Below are positions 60,601 through 63,281 of a DNA stretch of 64,000 bases, one piece after another. The stretch lies in contig JANCRA010000016.1 of the NCBI GenBank assembly GCA_024362935.1, positions 19,451,165-19,515,164 of the forward strand, given 5' to 3'. A program made the translations under genes and the position numbers. The stretch's first letter is position 1. Every line of letters begins with the position of its first letter. This DNA is from Setophaga petechia. Lineage: Eukaryota > Chordata > Aves > Passeriformes > Parulidae. The notes below the pieces were generated by a model. The model worked only from the letters and a program-made list of their open reading frames with translations. It had not been told where the DNA came from and made no database searches.

Positions 60601-63281
60601 TCATCATAGTGGGGGAAATAGTCTTTTATTTCCCTCTTCATTTTTGATTTTTCAAATTAGCTTGTTCTAAGTGTTTGGTAATACACATTTATAATCTTAT
60701 TAATTAAAGAATATTCTAAATGAAGTCTTAAGTCTTGTACCAGTATGAAAATTGTTATTTAACTCATCTGACAGGTTTTAGAATTCAAGATGTTGGAGTG
60801 TGAGGACTCAAAACTCTCTAAATATACTTTTATAATGAAAAGGATTATGACCTCCACACCCCACAGGTCCCCAGTTTGCACCTTGCCTGAATGCATGAGA
60901 GAGGCTGGTCCATAATGAGAGCATGGAGGTTTCCCAGTGTGGTTTATTTGCTAATGACCAGCCCAGCTCAGAGCTCAGGCTGCAGATGGGCAGGATTTCA
61001 ATCCAAGGCCATGGGTGATAATTGGGCAGGATTCCAAGGCCATGGGTGATAATTGGGCAGGATTCCAAGGCCATGGGTGATAATTGGGCAGTTCAGTGTT
61101 TGCAGCCCCAGCTAATGTGCAGCTCTCTCCTCAGCCAGTCCTTGGGCTGCTCATGGTGTGTGATGTCTGGGGTCATCTGTGGCTTTTCAACACCAAGGGA
61201 TTGTCTCAGAATGTGTGAGGGAAATATGTGTGCACTGTGGCTGAGTGGATACCTGTAACCTGCACAGAAGATGCCTTCTTCAACAAATGCTCTCATTTTG
61301 TTTAGTTTTCCTAGCAAAGTTCTGGTCCCAGGGAGGAATTGAGTATGAACTTTTTTTTTTTTCTTGAACAGGAGAGTGATATATGTGAAAGAAGTGGAAA
61401 TCTTAGGCCATTTAACAACAGAGTGGGATTACTTATTTGAAGAATTCACACGTTATCCCTCCTATGAAGCAAATGTTTTAAAAATTACTGTTTGGGTAAG
61501 AATAGCATGTAAATTTTCTTCTATTTAATATTCACTACAGGTTCATACATGCTTTTAGCTTATTTATGGTTCTAACTGCTAACTAAGAGACTGTGTGACA
61601 GGATTTACTGAAAGTTTCTTGAAAGTATTACAGCTGGACAGAGACCATGTTGAAATCTCACCTGAAGTTGGCATTCAAACCATTTATGTATGAGGTGCTG
61701 CATTCTTGTTCTGTGAGTCATCTGAAGCACATTTTTGTTCCCCTCTGCAGGAGGAACAAAAGATGTTCCAAATAAAGGACAGTACAGGTCATGAATGTGT
61801 AAAGACTGTTCACCTTTGGGATGAAGCTACAGCAAGGGTATATTCTCTTTTTTTTTTTTTTTTAATTTAATCTTCTTTTCTTATGATTTTTGTTAACTGT
61901 TGTTGAAACTCAGCATGTAAAAAGATGGTAATGTCCAGAGACTTGTTAGAGGATAGGCTGCTGTGCCTGAGGACCATTTACCAAAATTTTGTGTTGAAAA
62001 ATGTGTTTTACCAAGAGCATGATGAGACCAGATAGTCCAAAGCATTCAAGAGATTTTATGCAATAATAATTTAATGTTGAAGCTACATAGTCTTAGAGTT
62101 TGTATGTTAAAGCTCATTAAAGGAAAATAATTCCAGTATCTAAAGTACTGGGTTGTATTAAATTCCCTGTAGTCTGTAGGATTCCACACAGCTCCTCATT
62201 ATTTCAAGATCACCTAAGCCAGTACCAGTGGACCTTGCATGCACAGGCTTATTTAGATTCCTCCCTCTTCCCTCCCCACATAAACATTTATCTCTAAATG
62301 TTTGTTCCTGTTAGTGCCAGGGAGGCTGGAGTATTTTGTGAGCCTTTGTTCTGTGGATGGTTGGCTCTTGTAGTTAACTTACCCAAGGTGATCCATCAAT
62401 TTGGGGAAATTCCAGGGTACTTCAAGAATAGAAACATTTCCCTAGGAAACCATGTGTGTGACTGTGGTGTTGTACCAGGTGATGGGAGAGGAGATGTTCT
62501 GATCCCAAATGTGGAATCAATTAGGTCCACAGTGTCTTGGGAGCATGCTTGAAATTGTAGTGCAGTAAATGGCAAGGCAGCAGATGGAATCAGAACCAGG
62601 ACAAATTGCTGCTATTAAATTGATTGAGCCTCCTAAAATAATGGGTTAGACTGGGAAGGAAAAAAATTGCTATAATTTTGAGGCACTTTATATACTGGAA
62701 GAGTCTGTCTTAGTTCTTCACTGTGTCTTGTCTAAAAATGTTCCTTCAGCTTTCTCTTCCAGCATGTTGTCCCAATCCCAGTTGGCATTAAGGAATTGAA
62801 ATCCTTTTAGTTTCTCTGTGCCTTAGTGGCATGGCCAAAGCTGGAGCACAGAACACACAGGTCACACTAGAAGCAGACTTCCTTGTGTTTAATTACCTTT
62901 TTGGGATTATTTCCTAACTGCACTTTGCTTTGCTAATGTTTATGCTGGTATCTATACATTAAAAATCAATTTTTCTGCTCTCACCTGCAACACTGCCCAT
63001 TTACTTTTTGTGGATTTCTGTTTCTGTTCATCACTTGAATATTGTGCATATGAATCAGGAGCTAAGTACCTAAATTAGACCATCCTGTGTGTGTGGGTTT
63101 ACATCTTTGTTGAATTATCTTTTATTAGCACCTTATGGAGTAAAGGTTCTACCTGCTTTCATTGTTGTTTGCTCTCCCTGTTGTTTTGCAGAGGGTTTGT
63201 GGTGCCATTCAGGAAGCCCTGGCAACACGAAAACAGGAGAAGCTGGTGAAGAGAGCATCCTTGCAGTGGAGAAAACCTTAA
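449..63281 (+). CDS. VPS13C: VPS13C, partial gene (71 coding exons, 5' end missing)
   Basis: Spliced coding span of VPS13C, an approximately 3,750-residue bridge-like lipid transfer protein. The family moves bulk glycerolipids between membranes; VPS13C acts at contacts of the ER with late endosomes/lysosomes and with lipid droplets. What is seen: 71 exons with canonical AG/GT borders and fully consistent phases, no internal stop, about 3,384 codons. In order they encode the rod after the missing chorein_N domain, a FFAT motif (exon 13), a duplicated rod block (exons 14-24 and 25-35), the VAB/SHR-BD region (about exons 44-55), the ATG2_C-like region (about exons 60-67) and a PH-like C-terminus (exons 68-71). 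Assignment to C rather than A or D rests on near-colinear match to vertebrate VPS13C as remembered, including the extra internal block and motifs such as [11 protein letters not shown]. No database search was run. Other introns over 300 nt not listed separately hold nothing recognised. Confidence 0.96.
1083..1145 (+). CDS. VPS13C: VPS13C window exon 2
   Basis: 63 nt, 21 whole codons, acceptor tttttgtag and donor gtaagg. Encodes [19 protein letters not shown], a charged helical segment of the N-terminal rod. Confidence 0.92.
1750..1885 (+). CDS. VPS13C: VPS13C window exon 3
   Basis: 136 nt, phase 0 in, one base carried over. Encodes a lysine-rich run followed by [11 protein letters not shown] and an acidic tail. 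This tryptophan-rich motif is a good family marker that I recognise from VPS13C. Confidence 0.93.
2449..2543 (+). CDS. VPS13C: VPS13C window exon 4
   Basis: 95 nt, completes the split Thr codon. Encodes [20 protein letters not shown] and ends LPKQ before gtaaga. The MTPEEKxKLxxAIGYS signature is shared by VPS13A and VPS13C. Confidence 0.94.
3149..3291 (+). CDS. VPS13C: VPS13C window exon 5
   Basis: 143 nt, phase 0 in, two bases carried over into a split Lys codon. Encodes beta-groove sequence beginning [12 protein letters not shown] and ending SQRPGAQAI. Donor gtaatt is rather weak. Confidence 0.92.
4448..4640 (+). CDS. VPS13C: VPS13C window exon 6
   Basis: 193 nt, completes the Lys codon, ends on a codon boundary before gtgagt. 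Encodes [15 protein letters not shown], then [20 protein letters not shown], part of the groove-forming beta strands. Confidence 0.94.
4783..4897 (+). CDS. VPS13C: VPS13C window exon 7
   Basis: 115 nt after a T-rich tract of more than ten bases. Encodes [20 protein letters not shown] and ends in a Lys/Glu-rich helix, one base carried over. Corresponds to the NAVVEFF segment of the family. Confidence 0.93.
5248..5384 (+). CDS. VPS13C: VPS13C window exon 8
   Basis: 137 nt, acceptor ctttaag. Encodes [20 protein letters not shown], then [20 protein letters not shown] and ends GTFQ before gtatat. Strongly conserved rod segment. Confidence 0.94.
6091..6217 (+). CDS. VPS13C: VPS13C window exon 9
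   Basis: 127 nt, phase 0 in, one base carried over. Encodes [12 protein letters not shown] and then [20 protein letters not shown], the conserved AYDKFDV segment. Confidence 0.93.
6810..6927 (+). CDS. VPS13C: VPS13C window exon 10
   Basis: 118 nt, completes a Gly codon and carries two bases over. Encodes [20 protein letters not shown] followed by [18 protein letters not shown]. The HILQP motif is a standard VPS13 landmark. Confidence 0.94.
7260..7389 (+). CDS. VPS13C: VPS13C window exon 11
   Basis: 130 nt, completes the split Lys codon. Encodes [20 protein letters not shown], the highly conserved VPS13 SGGLP...RxSD block, and ends in a Ser/Pro-rich linker before gtaagc. Confidence 0.94.
7679..7757 (+). 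CDS. VPS13C: VPS13C window exon 12
   Basis: 79 nt, acceptor ccctccag, donor gtaaga. Encodes [20 protein letters not shown], a low-complexity linker leading to the FFAT exon. Poorly conserved but in frame on both sides. Confidence 0.88.
8460..8599 (+). CDS. VPS13C: VPS13C window exon 13, carries the FFAT motif
   Basis: 140 nt. Encodes [14 protein letters not shown], then a variable Glu/Thr-rich linker, ending LHLKFEIKE before gtatgt. The EYFD core with acidic flank (codons 8471-8491) is the FFAT motif known to bind ER VAP proteins in VPS13A and VPS13C. Position 5 reads Phe rather than the usual Ala. The KFEIKE end is homologous to the ends of exons 24 and 35. Confidence 0.92.
9152..9305 (+). 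CDS. VPS13C: VPS13C window exon 14 (rod block A, part 1)
   Basis: 154 nt, phase 0 in, one base carried over. Encodes [20 protein letters not shown] and later [14 protein letters not shown]. First exon of the duplicated block; its partner is exon 25 (157 nt), which keeps the AYLKKI core. Confidence 0.94.
9705..9781 (+). CDS. VPS13C: VPS13C window exon 15 (block A, part 2)
   Basis: 77 nt. Encodes [20 protein letters not shown] and ends EYVK. Pairs with exon 26 (80 nt, [17 protein letters not shown]). Confidence 0.93.
9958..10017 (+). CDS. VPS13C: VPS13C window exon 16 (block A, part 3)
   Basis: 60 nt, 20 whole codons, [20 protein letters not shown], donor gtgagt. Same length and phase as exon 27. 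Confidence 0.92.
10018..11556 (+). other. Intron between exons 16 and 17
   Basis: 1.5 kb. Apart from a 20/19-bp minisatellite at 10739-11012 (listed separately) and a short duplicated GATCCTGACATTC near 10230-10265, I see nothing recognisable. Confidence 0.7.
10739..11012. repeat. Minisatellite, 20/19-bp unit, about 14 copies
   Basis: Head-to-tail copies of atactatgggctagtgcttc (20 bp), alternating with a 19-bp form in which ctatggg becomes ctgggg. One copy reads atgctaggg. The alternation of 20- and 19-bp forms suggests a two-unit higher-order repeat. Intronic. Confidence 0.97.
11557..11710 (+). CDS. VPS13C: VPS13C window exon 17 (block A, part 4)
   Basis: 154 nt, one base carried over, donor gtacag. 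Encodes [20 protein letters not shown], then a Ser/Lys-rich variable linker. Pairs with exon 28 (163 nt). Confidence 0.93.
11867..11983 (+). CDS. VPS13C: VPS13C window exon 18 (block A, part 5)
   Basis: 117 nt, split codons at both ends. Encodes [20 protein letters not shown] and ends AEIKIQ. Same length and phase as exon 29. Confidence 0.94.
11984..12973 (+). other. Intron between exons 18 and 19
   Basis: About 1 kb of AT-rich sequence with no repeat or RNA gene that I recognise. Confidence 0.6.
12974..13077 (+). CDS. VPS13C: VPS13C window exon 19 (block A, part 6)
   Basis: 104 nt. Encodes [20 protein letters not shown], then [14 protein letters not shown] before gtactc. Same length and phase as exon 30. 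Confidence 0.93.
13375..13542 (+). CDS. VPS13C: VPS13C window exon 20 (block A, part 7)
   Basis: 168 nt, 56 whole codons. Encodes [20 protein letters not shown] and ends [13 protein letters not shown]. By eye 40 of 56 residues are identical to exon 31, the best preserved pair of the internal duplication. Confidence 0.95.
14321..14625 (+). CDS. VPS13C: VPS13C window exon 21 (block A, part 8)
   Basis: 305 nt, two bases carried over. Encodes [20 protein letters not shown], then a conserved [13 protein letters not shown] and ends with [17 protein letters not shown]. Identical length and phase to exon 32. Confidence 0.95.
14855..15002 (+). CDS. VPS13C: VPS13C window exon 22 (block A, part 9)
   Basis: 148 nt. 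Completes the split Arg codon. Encodes [20 protein letters not shown], then [17 protein letters not shown]. Pairs with exon 33 (145 nt), which shares the [10 protein letters not shown] core. Confidence 0.94.
15668..15776 (+). CDS. VPS13C: VPS13C window exon 23 (block A, part 10)
   Basis: 109 nt. Encodes [20 protein letters not shown], then a short acidic linker. The donor is gtcaga, a weak match. Pairs with exon 34. The linker length differs between the two copies. Confidence 0.9.
16222..16355 (+). CDS. VPS13C: VPS13C window exon 24 (block A, part 11)
   Basis: 134 nt. A variable Ser/Glu/Lys-rich linker, then [14 protein letters not shown] before gtatgt. The NFEVKE end matches exon 13 (KFEIKE) and the corresponding part of exon 35, marking the block boundary. 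Confidence 0.91.
16650..16806 (+). CDS. VPS13C: VPS13C window exon 25 (rod block B, part 1)
   Basis: 157 nt. Encodes [20 protein letters not shown] and later [13 protein letters not shown]. Partner of exon 14. Confidence 0.93.
16807..17943 (+). other. Intron between exons 25 and 26
   Basis: About 1.1 kb, half of it a 36-bp minisatellite at 17009-17512 (listed separately). The remainder is AT-rich with nothing recognised. Confidence 0.7.
17009..17512. repeat. Minisatellite, 36-bp unit, about 14 copies
   Basis: Tandem copies whose unit includes aatgctcctgagaagtttcc and agctgttcagtcagg. The first five copies alternate between 36- and 35-bp forms (gagaag versus cagaag). The later copies are almost identical, so the 3' half was homogenised more recently. 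Because 36 is a multiple of three, long open frames exist on both strands; they are by-products of the repeat. Confidence 0.97.
17944..18023 (+). CDS. VPS13C: VPS13C window exon 26 (block B, part 2)
   Basis: 80 nt. Encodes [20 protein letters not shown] and ends EYIK. The donor aag/gtttca is weak. Partner of exon 15. Confidence 0.91.
18123..18259. repeat. Perfect 67-bp tandem duplication
   Basis: 18123-18189 and 18193-18259 are identical and separated by three bases. Each copy contains cctgtttttcag, which resembles a splice acceptor. Intronic, between exons 26 and 27. Confidence 0.97.
18881..18940 (+). CDS. VPS13C: VPS13C window exon 27 (block B, part 3)
   Basis: 60 nt, [20 protein letters not shown], donor gtaagt. 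Partner of exon 16, same length and phase. Confidence 0.93.
18941..20071 (+). other. Intron between exons 27 and 28
   Basis: 1.1 kb. Holds a perfect 55-bp tandem duplication at 19153-19262. The rest is unremarkable. Confidence 0.65.
19153..19262. repeat. Perfect 55-bp tandem duplication
   Basis: 19153-19207 and 19208-19262 are identical and directly adjacent. The sequence is AT-rich and intronic. Confidence 0.97.
20072..20234 (+). CDS. VPS13C: VPS13C window exon 28 (block B, part 4)
   Basis: 163 nt. Encodes [20 protein letters not shown], then a Ser/Glu/Lys-rich linker. Partner of exon 17, with [15 protein letters not shown] matching [14 protein letters not shown]. Confidence 0.92.
20235..21215 (+). 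other. Intron between exons 28 and 29
   Basis: About 1 kb with no repeat, RNA gene or additional exon that I can support. Confidence 0.6.
21216..21332 (+). CDS. VPS13C: VPS13C window exon 29 (block B, part 5)
   Basis: 117 nt, split codons at both ends. Encodes [20 protein letters not shown] and ends ADIRVQ. Partner of exon 18. Confidence 0.93.
21869..21972 (+). CDS. VPS13C: VPS13C window exon 30 (block B, part 6)
   Basis: 104 nt. Encodes [20 protein letters not shown], then [14 protein letters not shown]. Partner of exon 19. Confidence 0.94.
22395..22562 (+). CDS. VPS13C: VPS13C window exon 31 (block B, part 7)
   Basis: 168 nt. Encodes [20 protein letters not shown] and ends [12 protein letters not shown]. 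Partner of exon 20. Confidence 0.95.
22982..23286 (+). CDS. VPS13C: VPS13C window exon 32 (block B, part 8)
   Basis: 305 nt. Encodes [20 protein letters not shown], then [13 protein letters not shown] and ends [17 protein letters not shown]. Same size and phase as exon 21. The acceptor ctgtgaatag has a poor pyrimidine tract, but the reading frame and homology fix it. Confidence 0.94.
23665..23809 (+). CDS. VPS13C: VPS13C window exon 33 (block B, part 9)
   Basis: 145 nt. Encodes [20 protein letters not shown], then [20 protein letters not shown] and ends KPMQ. Partner of exon 22. Confidence 0.94.
23810..24925 (+). other. Intron between exons 33 and 34
   Basis: 1.1 kb, AT-rich, nothing recognised. 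Confidence 0.6.
24926..25082 (+). CDS. VPS13C: VPS13C window exon 34 (block B, part 10)
   Basis: 157 nt. Encodes [20 protein letters not shown], then a linker of low conservation. Partner of exon 23; this copy has the longer linker. Confidence 0.91.
25930..26060 (+). CDS. VPS13C: VPS13C window exon 35 (block B, part 11)
   Basis: 131 nt. A variable start, then [20 protein letters not shown] and donor gtttgt (weak). Partner of exon 24. An A/C-rich tract at about 25808-25890 lies just upstream of its acceptor. Confidence 0.9.
26061..27013 (+). other. Intron between exons 35 and 36
   Basis: About 950 nt, nothing recognised. Confidence 0.6.
27014..27183 (+). CDS. VPS13C: VPS13C window exon 36
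   Basis: 170 nt, two bases carried over, donor gtgggt. Encodes [20 protein letters not shown], then [19 protein letters not shown]. The LKxCTLDDLR motif is a well conserved VPS13A/C landmark. Confidence 0.95.
27736..27974 (+). CDS. VPS13C: VPS13C window exon 37
   Basis: 239 nt. Encodes [20 protein letters not shown], then [20 protein letters not shown] and a variable end before gtctgt. Rod segment. Confidence 0.94.
28191..28420 (+). CDS. VPS13C: VPS13C window exon 38
   Basis: 230 nt. Encodes [20 protein letters not shown], then [16 protein letters not shown] and ends KQGKNVTT. Rod segment with groove-facing alternation of hydrophobic residues. Confidence 0.95.
29150..29242 (+). CDS. VPS13C: VPS13C window exon 39
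   Basis: 93 nt, 31 codons, [20 protein letters not shown] and onward. The LxPCSLxME motif matches the family. Confidence 0.94.
29750..30115 (+). CDS. VPS13C: VPS13C window exon 40
   Basis: 366 nt, 122 whole codons, donor gtacgt. Encodes [20 protein letters not shown], then [17 protein letters not shown] and [20 protein letters not shown]. Second-longest coding exon in the window, after exon 47. Strongly conserved. Confidence 0.95.
30116..31907 (+). other. Intron between exons 40 and 41
   Basis: 1.8 kb, one third occupied by an antisense solo LTR (30533-31141). The remainder shows nothing I recognise. Confidence 0.7.
30533..31141 (-). mobile_element. Solo LTR of an endogenous retrovirus (copy 1)
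   Basis: About 606 bp. On the - strand it starts TGTCAGGAC and ends near CACTGTGACA, so the ends form a short inverted repeat typical of LTRs. It carries an AATAAA signal near its 3' end. A 5-bp direct repeat cattc at 30528-30532 and 31142-31146 may be the target-site duplication, but that leaves three extra bases at one end. No internal viral genes are present. A diverged copy in the same orientation lies at 34521-35118. Confidence 0.8.
31908..31997 (+). CDS. VPS13C: VPS13C window exon 41
   Basis: 90 nt, 30 codons. Encodes [20 protein letters not shown], then [10 protein letters not shown]. The [12 protein letters not shown] motif is diagnostic for VPS13 proteins. Confidence 0.96.
32405..32560 (+). 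CDS. VPS13C: VPS13C window exon 42
   Basis: 156 nt, 52 codons. Encodes [20 protein letters not shown], then [20 protein letters not shown]. The first ATG is internal to the protein, not a start. Marks the approach to the adaptor-binding region. Confidence 0.95.
32561..33540 (+). other. Intron between exons 42 and 43
   Basis: About 1 kb, nothing recognised. Confidence 0.6.
33541..33805 (+). CDS. VPS13C: VPS13C window exon 43
   Basis: 265 nt, one base carried over. Encodes [20 protein letters not shown], then [14 protein letters not shown] and ends with [12 protein letters not shown]. The NxxGVxLxV segment marks the first strands near the VAB region. Confidence 0.95.
33806..35232 (+). other. 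Intron between exons 43 and 44
   Basis: 1.4 kb containing a diverged antisense LTR at 34521-35118, which ends only about 115 nt before the exon 44 start. Confidence 0.7.
34521..35118 (-). mobile_element. Solo LTR of an endogenous retrovirus (copy 2, diverged)
   Basis: About 600 bp, clearly related along its whole length to 30533-31141 and in the same orientation. Shared blocks include ctcaaggttgtttattgt, ggtggtgttat and gaaaggctggacacaccca. It has more substitutions and eroded ends (plus-strand start tgctcacagtgac), so it looks older. No target-site duplication could be identified. Confidence 0.78.
35233..35390 (+). CDS. VPS13C: VPS13C window exon 44, GC-rich; parent of the adjacent minisatellite
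   Basis: 158 nt, completes a split Glu codon, ends on a codon boundary CAG before gtaaaa. Encodes [20 protein letters not shown], then [20 protein letters not shown] and a final Gln. It is strikingly GC- and CpG-rich (about 17 CpG in 158 nt) compared with every other exon here. Its last roughly 28 nt plus the first intronic bases are the founder unit of the minisatellite that follows. Confidence 0.93.
35363..37470. repeat. Minisatellite built from the exon 44 splice donor, about 36-42-bp unit, more than 50 copies
   Basis: Each unit reads roughly gtgatcactgtgtgctcccc, then ctgcag and gtaaaaacca (or gtaacacca). The first copy is the true end of exon 44 and its donor. Units next to the exon keep CpG-containing forms (gatcaccgtgcgctcc); most later units have TpG instead. 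Every unit therefore carries a pyrimidine tract plus CAG (acceptor-like) and CAG/GTAA (donor-like). A variant containing ttattgaattag occurs five times, starting at 35831, 36263, 36653, 36938 and 37117. Intronic. Confidence 0.97.
37832..37953 (+). CDS. VPS13C: VPS13C window exon 45
   Basis: 122 nt, phase 0 in, two bases carried over. Encodes [20 protein letters not shown], then [16 protein letters not shown]. It joins exon 44 as SPLQ/IKNHFS, matching the family, which shows that the whole minisatellite is normally removed. Confidence 0.95.
38192..38486 (+). CDS. VPS13C: VPS13C window exon 46
   Basis: 295 nt. Encodes [20 protein letters not shown], then [20 protein letters not shown] and ends [14 protein letters not shown] in family terms (here [14 protein letters not shown]). 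Part of the VAB/SHR-BD region. Confidence 0.95.
38487..39849 (+). other. Intron between exons 46 and 47
   Basis: 1.36 kb. Contains a small imperfect palindrome built from repeated gtcttgcaa around 38743-38780. Otherwise nothing recognised. Confidence 0.6.
39850..40239 (+). CDS. VPS13C: VPS13C window exon 47
   Basis: 390 nt, 130 codons, the longest coding exon here. Encodes [20 protein letters not shown], later [20 protein letters not shown] and [20 protein letters not shown]. The SxFxPYWxxNKT motif is the core of the VPS13 adaptor-binding (SHR-BD) region. Confidence 0.96.
40937..41041 (+). CDS. VPS13C: VPS13C window exon 48
   Basis: 105 nt, 35 codons. Encodes [20 protein letters not shown] and ends NNMDYL. 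The WSxxFSLDTVG motif is conserved in VPS13 VAB regions. Confidence 0.95.
41586..41750 (+). CDS. VPS13C: VPS13C window exon 49
   Basis: 165 nt, 55 codons. Encodes [20 protein letters not shown], then [13 protein letters not shown] and ends [11 protein letters not shown] region. Confidence 0.95.
42094..42222 (+). CDS. VPS13C: VPS13C window exon 50
   Basis: 129 nt, 43 codons. Encodes [20 protein letters not shown] and ends LLKLEEL before gtgaga. The PFWP motif is a family landmark. Confidence 0.95.
42788..42921 (+). CDS. VPS13C: VPS13C window exon 51
   Basis: 134 nt, two bases carried over, donor gtgtgt. Encodes [20 protein letters not shown], then [21 protein letters not shown] region; the NHTPW motif is typical. 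Confidence 0.95.
43130..43256 (+). CDS. VPS13C: VPS13C window exon 52
   Basis: 127 nt. Completes a split Arg/Ser codon. Encodes [20 protein letters not shown] and then a variable loop ending GEHDLLK. The FAWTDP motif matches the family. Confidence 0.94.
43257..44195 (+). other. Intron between exons 52 and 53
   Basis: About 940 nt, AT-rich, with A-runs at 43735-43760. Nothing recognised. Confidence 0.6.
44196..44431 (+). CDS. VPS13C: VPS13C window exon 53
   Basis: 236 nt, two bases carried over. Encodes [20 protein letters not shown], then [20 protein letters not shown] and [20 protein letters not shown]. The [17 protein letters not shown] segment is near-invariant in VPS13C. Confidence 0.96.
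44755..44905 (+). CDS. VPS13C: VPS13C window exon 54
   Basis: 151 nt. Encodes [20 protein letters not shown], then [13 protein letters not shown] and a short insert before [10 protein letters not shown]. End of the VAB region. Confidence 0.94.
44906..46277 (+). other. Intron between exons 54 and 55
   Basis: 1.37 kb, nothing recognised. Confidence 0.6.
46278..46418 (+). CDS. VPS13C: VPS13C window exon 55
   Basis: 141 nt, 47 codons. Encodes [20 protein letters not shown], then [20 protein letters not shown] and ends LYWLQ. Highly conserved. Confidence 0.96.
46519..46988 (-). mobile_element. Solo LTR, second family, antisense to the gene
   Basis: Roughly 470 bp recognised by composition and by resemblance to passerine ERV LTRs as remembered. 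On the - strand it would start TGTGGCATTCAC and end near TTCGTCTGGGCGTCC. It is unrelated to the other two LTRs here. A 7-bp direct repeat gaagtat at 46504-46510 and 46991-46997 could be a target-site duplication, but it does not sit exactly at TG/CA ends. No viral genes are present. Confidence 0.6.
46613..46708. repeat. 44-bp perfect inverted repeat (hairpin), 8-nt loop
   Basis: Left arm 46613-46656, right arm 46665-46708, loop 46657-46664 (ataaataa). All 44 pairs match by direct reading. It lies in an AT-rich part of the LTR described above. Confidence 0.97.
47945..48026 (+). CDS. VPS13C: VPS13C window exon 56
   Basis: 82 nt. Encodes [20 protein letters not shown], then KSIALDS. It starts the C-terminal rod section; VDNQLPG is a strong family landmark. 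Confidence 0.96.
48113..48182 (+). CDS. VPS13C: VPS13C window exon 57
   Basis: 70 nt, separated from exon 56 by only 86 nt, the shortest intron in the window. Encodes [20 protein letters not shown], then LQF and a split Lys codon. Confidence 0.95.
48640..48751 (+). CDS. VPS13C: VPS13C window exon 58
   Basis: 112 nt. Encodes [20 protein letters not shown], then [14 protein letters not shown]. Conserved amphipathic segment. Confidence 0.95.
49071..49184 (+). CDS. VPS13C: VPS13C window exon 59
   Basis: 114 nt, 38 codons. Encodes [20 protein letters not shown], then [12 protein letters not shown]. The [10 protein letters not shown] motif introduces the ATG2_C-like region. The acceptor ttgaaaccag has a weak tract. 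Confidence 0.94.
49617..49753 (+). CDS. VPS13C: VPS13C window exon 60
   Basis: 137 nt, two bases carried over. Encodes [20 protein letters not shown], then [20 protein letters not shown]. Rod-end strands. Confidence 0.95.
50025..50106 (+). CDS. VPS13C: VPS13C window exon 61
   Basis: 82 nt. Encodes [20 protein letters not shown], then VRHYSEQ before gtaagc. Confidence 0.95.
50320..50433 (+). CDS. VPS13C: VPS13C window exon 62
   Basis: 114 nt, 38 codons. Encodes [20 protein letters not shown], then [18 protein letters not shown]. The LGNPxGL...GVxxxFYEP motif opens the ATG2_C-like membrane-associating region. Confidence 0.97.
50681..50756 (+). CDS. VPS13C: VPS13C window exon 63
   Basis: 76 nt. 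Encodes [20 protein letters not shown], then LGHTV. ATG2_C-like amphipathic helices. Confidence 0.96.
51313..51476 (+). CDS. VPS13C: VPS13C window exon 64
   Basis: 164 nt. Encodes [20 protein letters not shown], then [17 protein letters not shown] and ends GGKGLLR. Amphipathic repeats thought to rest on the acceptor membrane or lipid droplet. Confidence 0.96.
51477..52285 (+). other. Intron between exons 64 and 65
   Basis: 809 nt. The region 51770-51950 is unusually GC-rich for this locus, but I do not recognise it as a known element. Confidence 0.55.
52286..52331 (+). CDS. VPS13C: VPS13C window exon 65
   Basis: 46 nt, the shortest constitutive exon. Encodes [15 protein letters not shown] plus a split Gly codon. 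Confidence 0.96.
52332..53648 (+). other. Intron between exons 65 and 66
   Basis: 1.3 kb, nothing recognised. Confidence 0.6.
53649..53772 (+). CDS. VPS13C: VPS13C window exon 66
   Basis: 124 nt. Encodes [20 protein letters not shown], then [20 protein letters not shown]. Near-invariant in the VPS13 family. Confidence 0.97.
54389..54503 (+). CDS. VPS13C: VPS13C window exon 67
   Basis: 115 nt. Encodes [20 protein letters not shown], then [18 protein letters not shown] on a codon boundary. It can splice to exon 68 (long form) or, I infer, to 55282 (short form). The LRPPRxxxEDGxIRPY motif is conserved. Confidence 0.96.
55282..55296 (+). CDS. VPS13C: Probable alternative terminal coding exon of VPS13C (short isoform)
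   Basis: A strong pyrimidine tract (cttttctttctccttctctc) leads to gcatgcag, followed by CAA GAA CTG GAA TAA. After exon 67 this reads ...YDLFE/QELE/stop in the correct phase. As I remember it, human VPS13C has a B isoform with an EQELEIQE-like end, which this resembles. An AATAAA at 55429-55434, followed by a GT-rich stretch, would terminate the transcript. The resulting protein would lack the PH-like domain. Not proven without RNA. Confidence 0.6.
   Translation, partial: QELE
55429..55434 (+). terminator. Candidate polyadenylation signal of the short isoform
   Basis: AATAAA 133 nt after the TAA of the alternative terminal exon, followed within 20 nt by gtgtttgatgttg, a G/T-rich downstream element. 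Confidence 0.5.
56287..56350. repeat. T-rich tract
   Basis: Runs of 7 to more than 20 T separated by GGG or GG. It could be the complement of an A/C-rich tail, but no adjoining element is identified. Sequence length here may be unreliable. Confidence 0.8.
57211..57303 (+). repeat. Inverted-repeat arm upstream of exon 68 (unclassified repeat)
   Basis: 93 bp from tgctag to cacacatat. It matches the reverse complement of 61224-61316 with 4 mismatches by my reading. It includes aactaaacaaaatgagagca and ccactcagccacagtgcaca. The family is not recognised. Confidence 0.93.
60274..60365 (+). CDS. VPS13C: VPS13C window exon 68
   Basis: 92 nt, two bases carried over. Encodes [20 protein letters not shown], then [10 protein letters not shown]. 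Start of the C-terminal PH-like domain (first strands). Skipping it would shift the frame. Confidence 0.95.
61003..61090. repeat. 31-bp tandem repeat, three copies
   Basis: Unit contains ccaaggccatgggtgataat and tgggcag, with period 31 at 61003, 61034 and 61065. Intronic, between exons 68 and 69. Confidence 0.96.
61224..61316 (-). repeat. Inverted-repeat arm downstream of exon 68 (unclassified repeat)
   Basis: Reverse complement of 57211-57303 with about 96 percent identity. Together the two arms flank exon 68. It is also close to the three-copy 31-bp repeat, so both may belong to one larger unclassified element. Confidence 0.93.
61372..61495 (+). CDS. VPS13C: VPS13C window exon 69
   Basis: 124 nt. 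Completes a split Arg codon. Encodes [20 protein letters not shown], then [22 protein letters not shown]-like domain, central strands; the IKEVEILG-type motif is conserved. Confidence 0.95.
61751..61837 (+). CDS. VPS13C: VPS13C window exon 70
   Basis: 87 nt, 29 codons. Encodes [20 protein letters not shown], then [11 protein letters not shown]-like domain, last strands. Confidence 0.93.
61838..63191 (+). other. Last intron (exons 70 to 71)
   Basis: 1.35 kb. A run of about 16 T at 61848-61863; otherwise nothing recognised. Confidence 0.6.
63192..63281 (+). CDS. VPS13C: VPS13C window exon 71, terminal, with stop codon
   Basis: 90 nt of coding sequence: [20 protein letters not shown], then RASLQWRKP and TAA at 63279-63281. 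This is the C-terminal helix of the PH-like domain. The last residues diverge from the mammalian end as I remember it. Confidence 0.93.
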   Translation, partial: RVCGAIQEALATRKQEKLVKRASLQWRKP

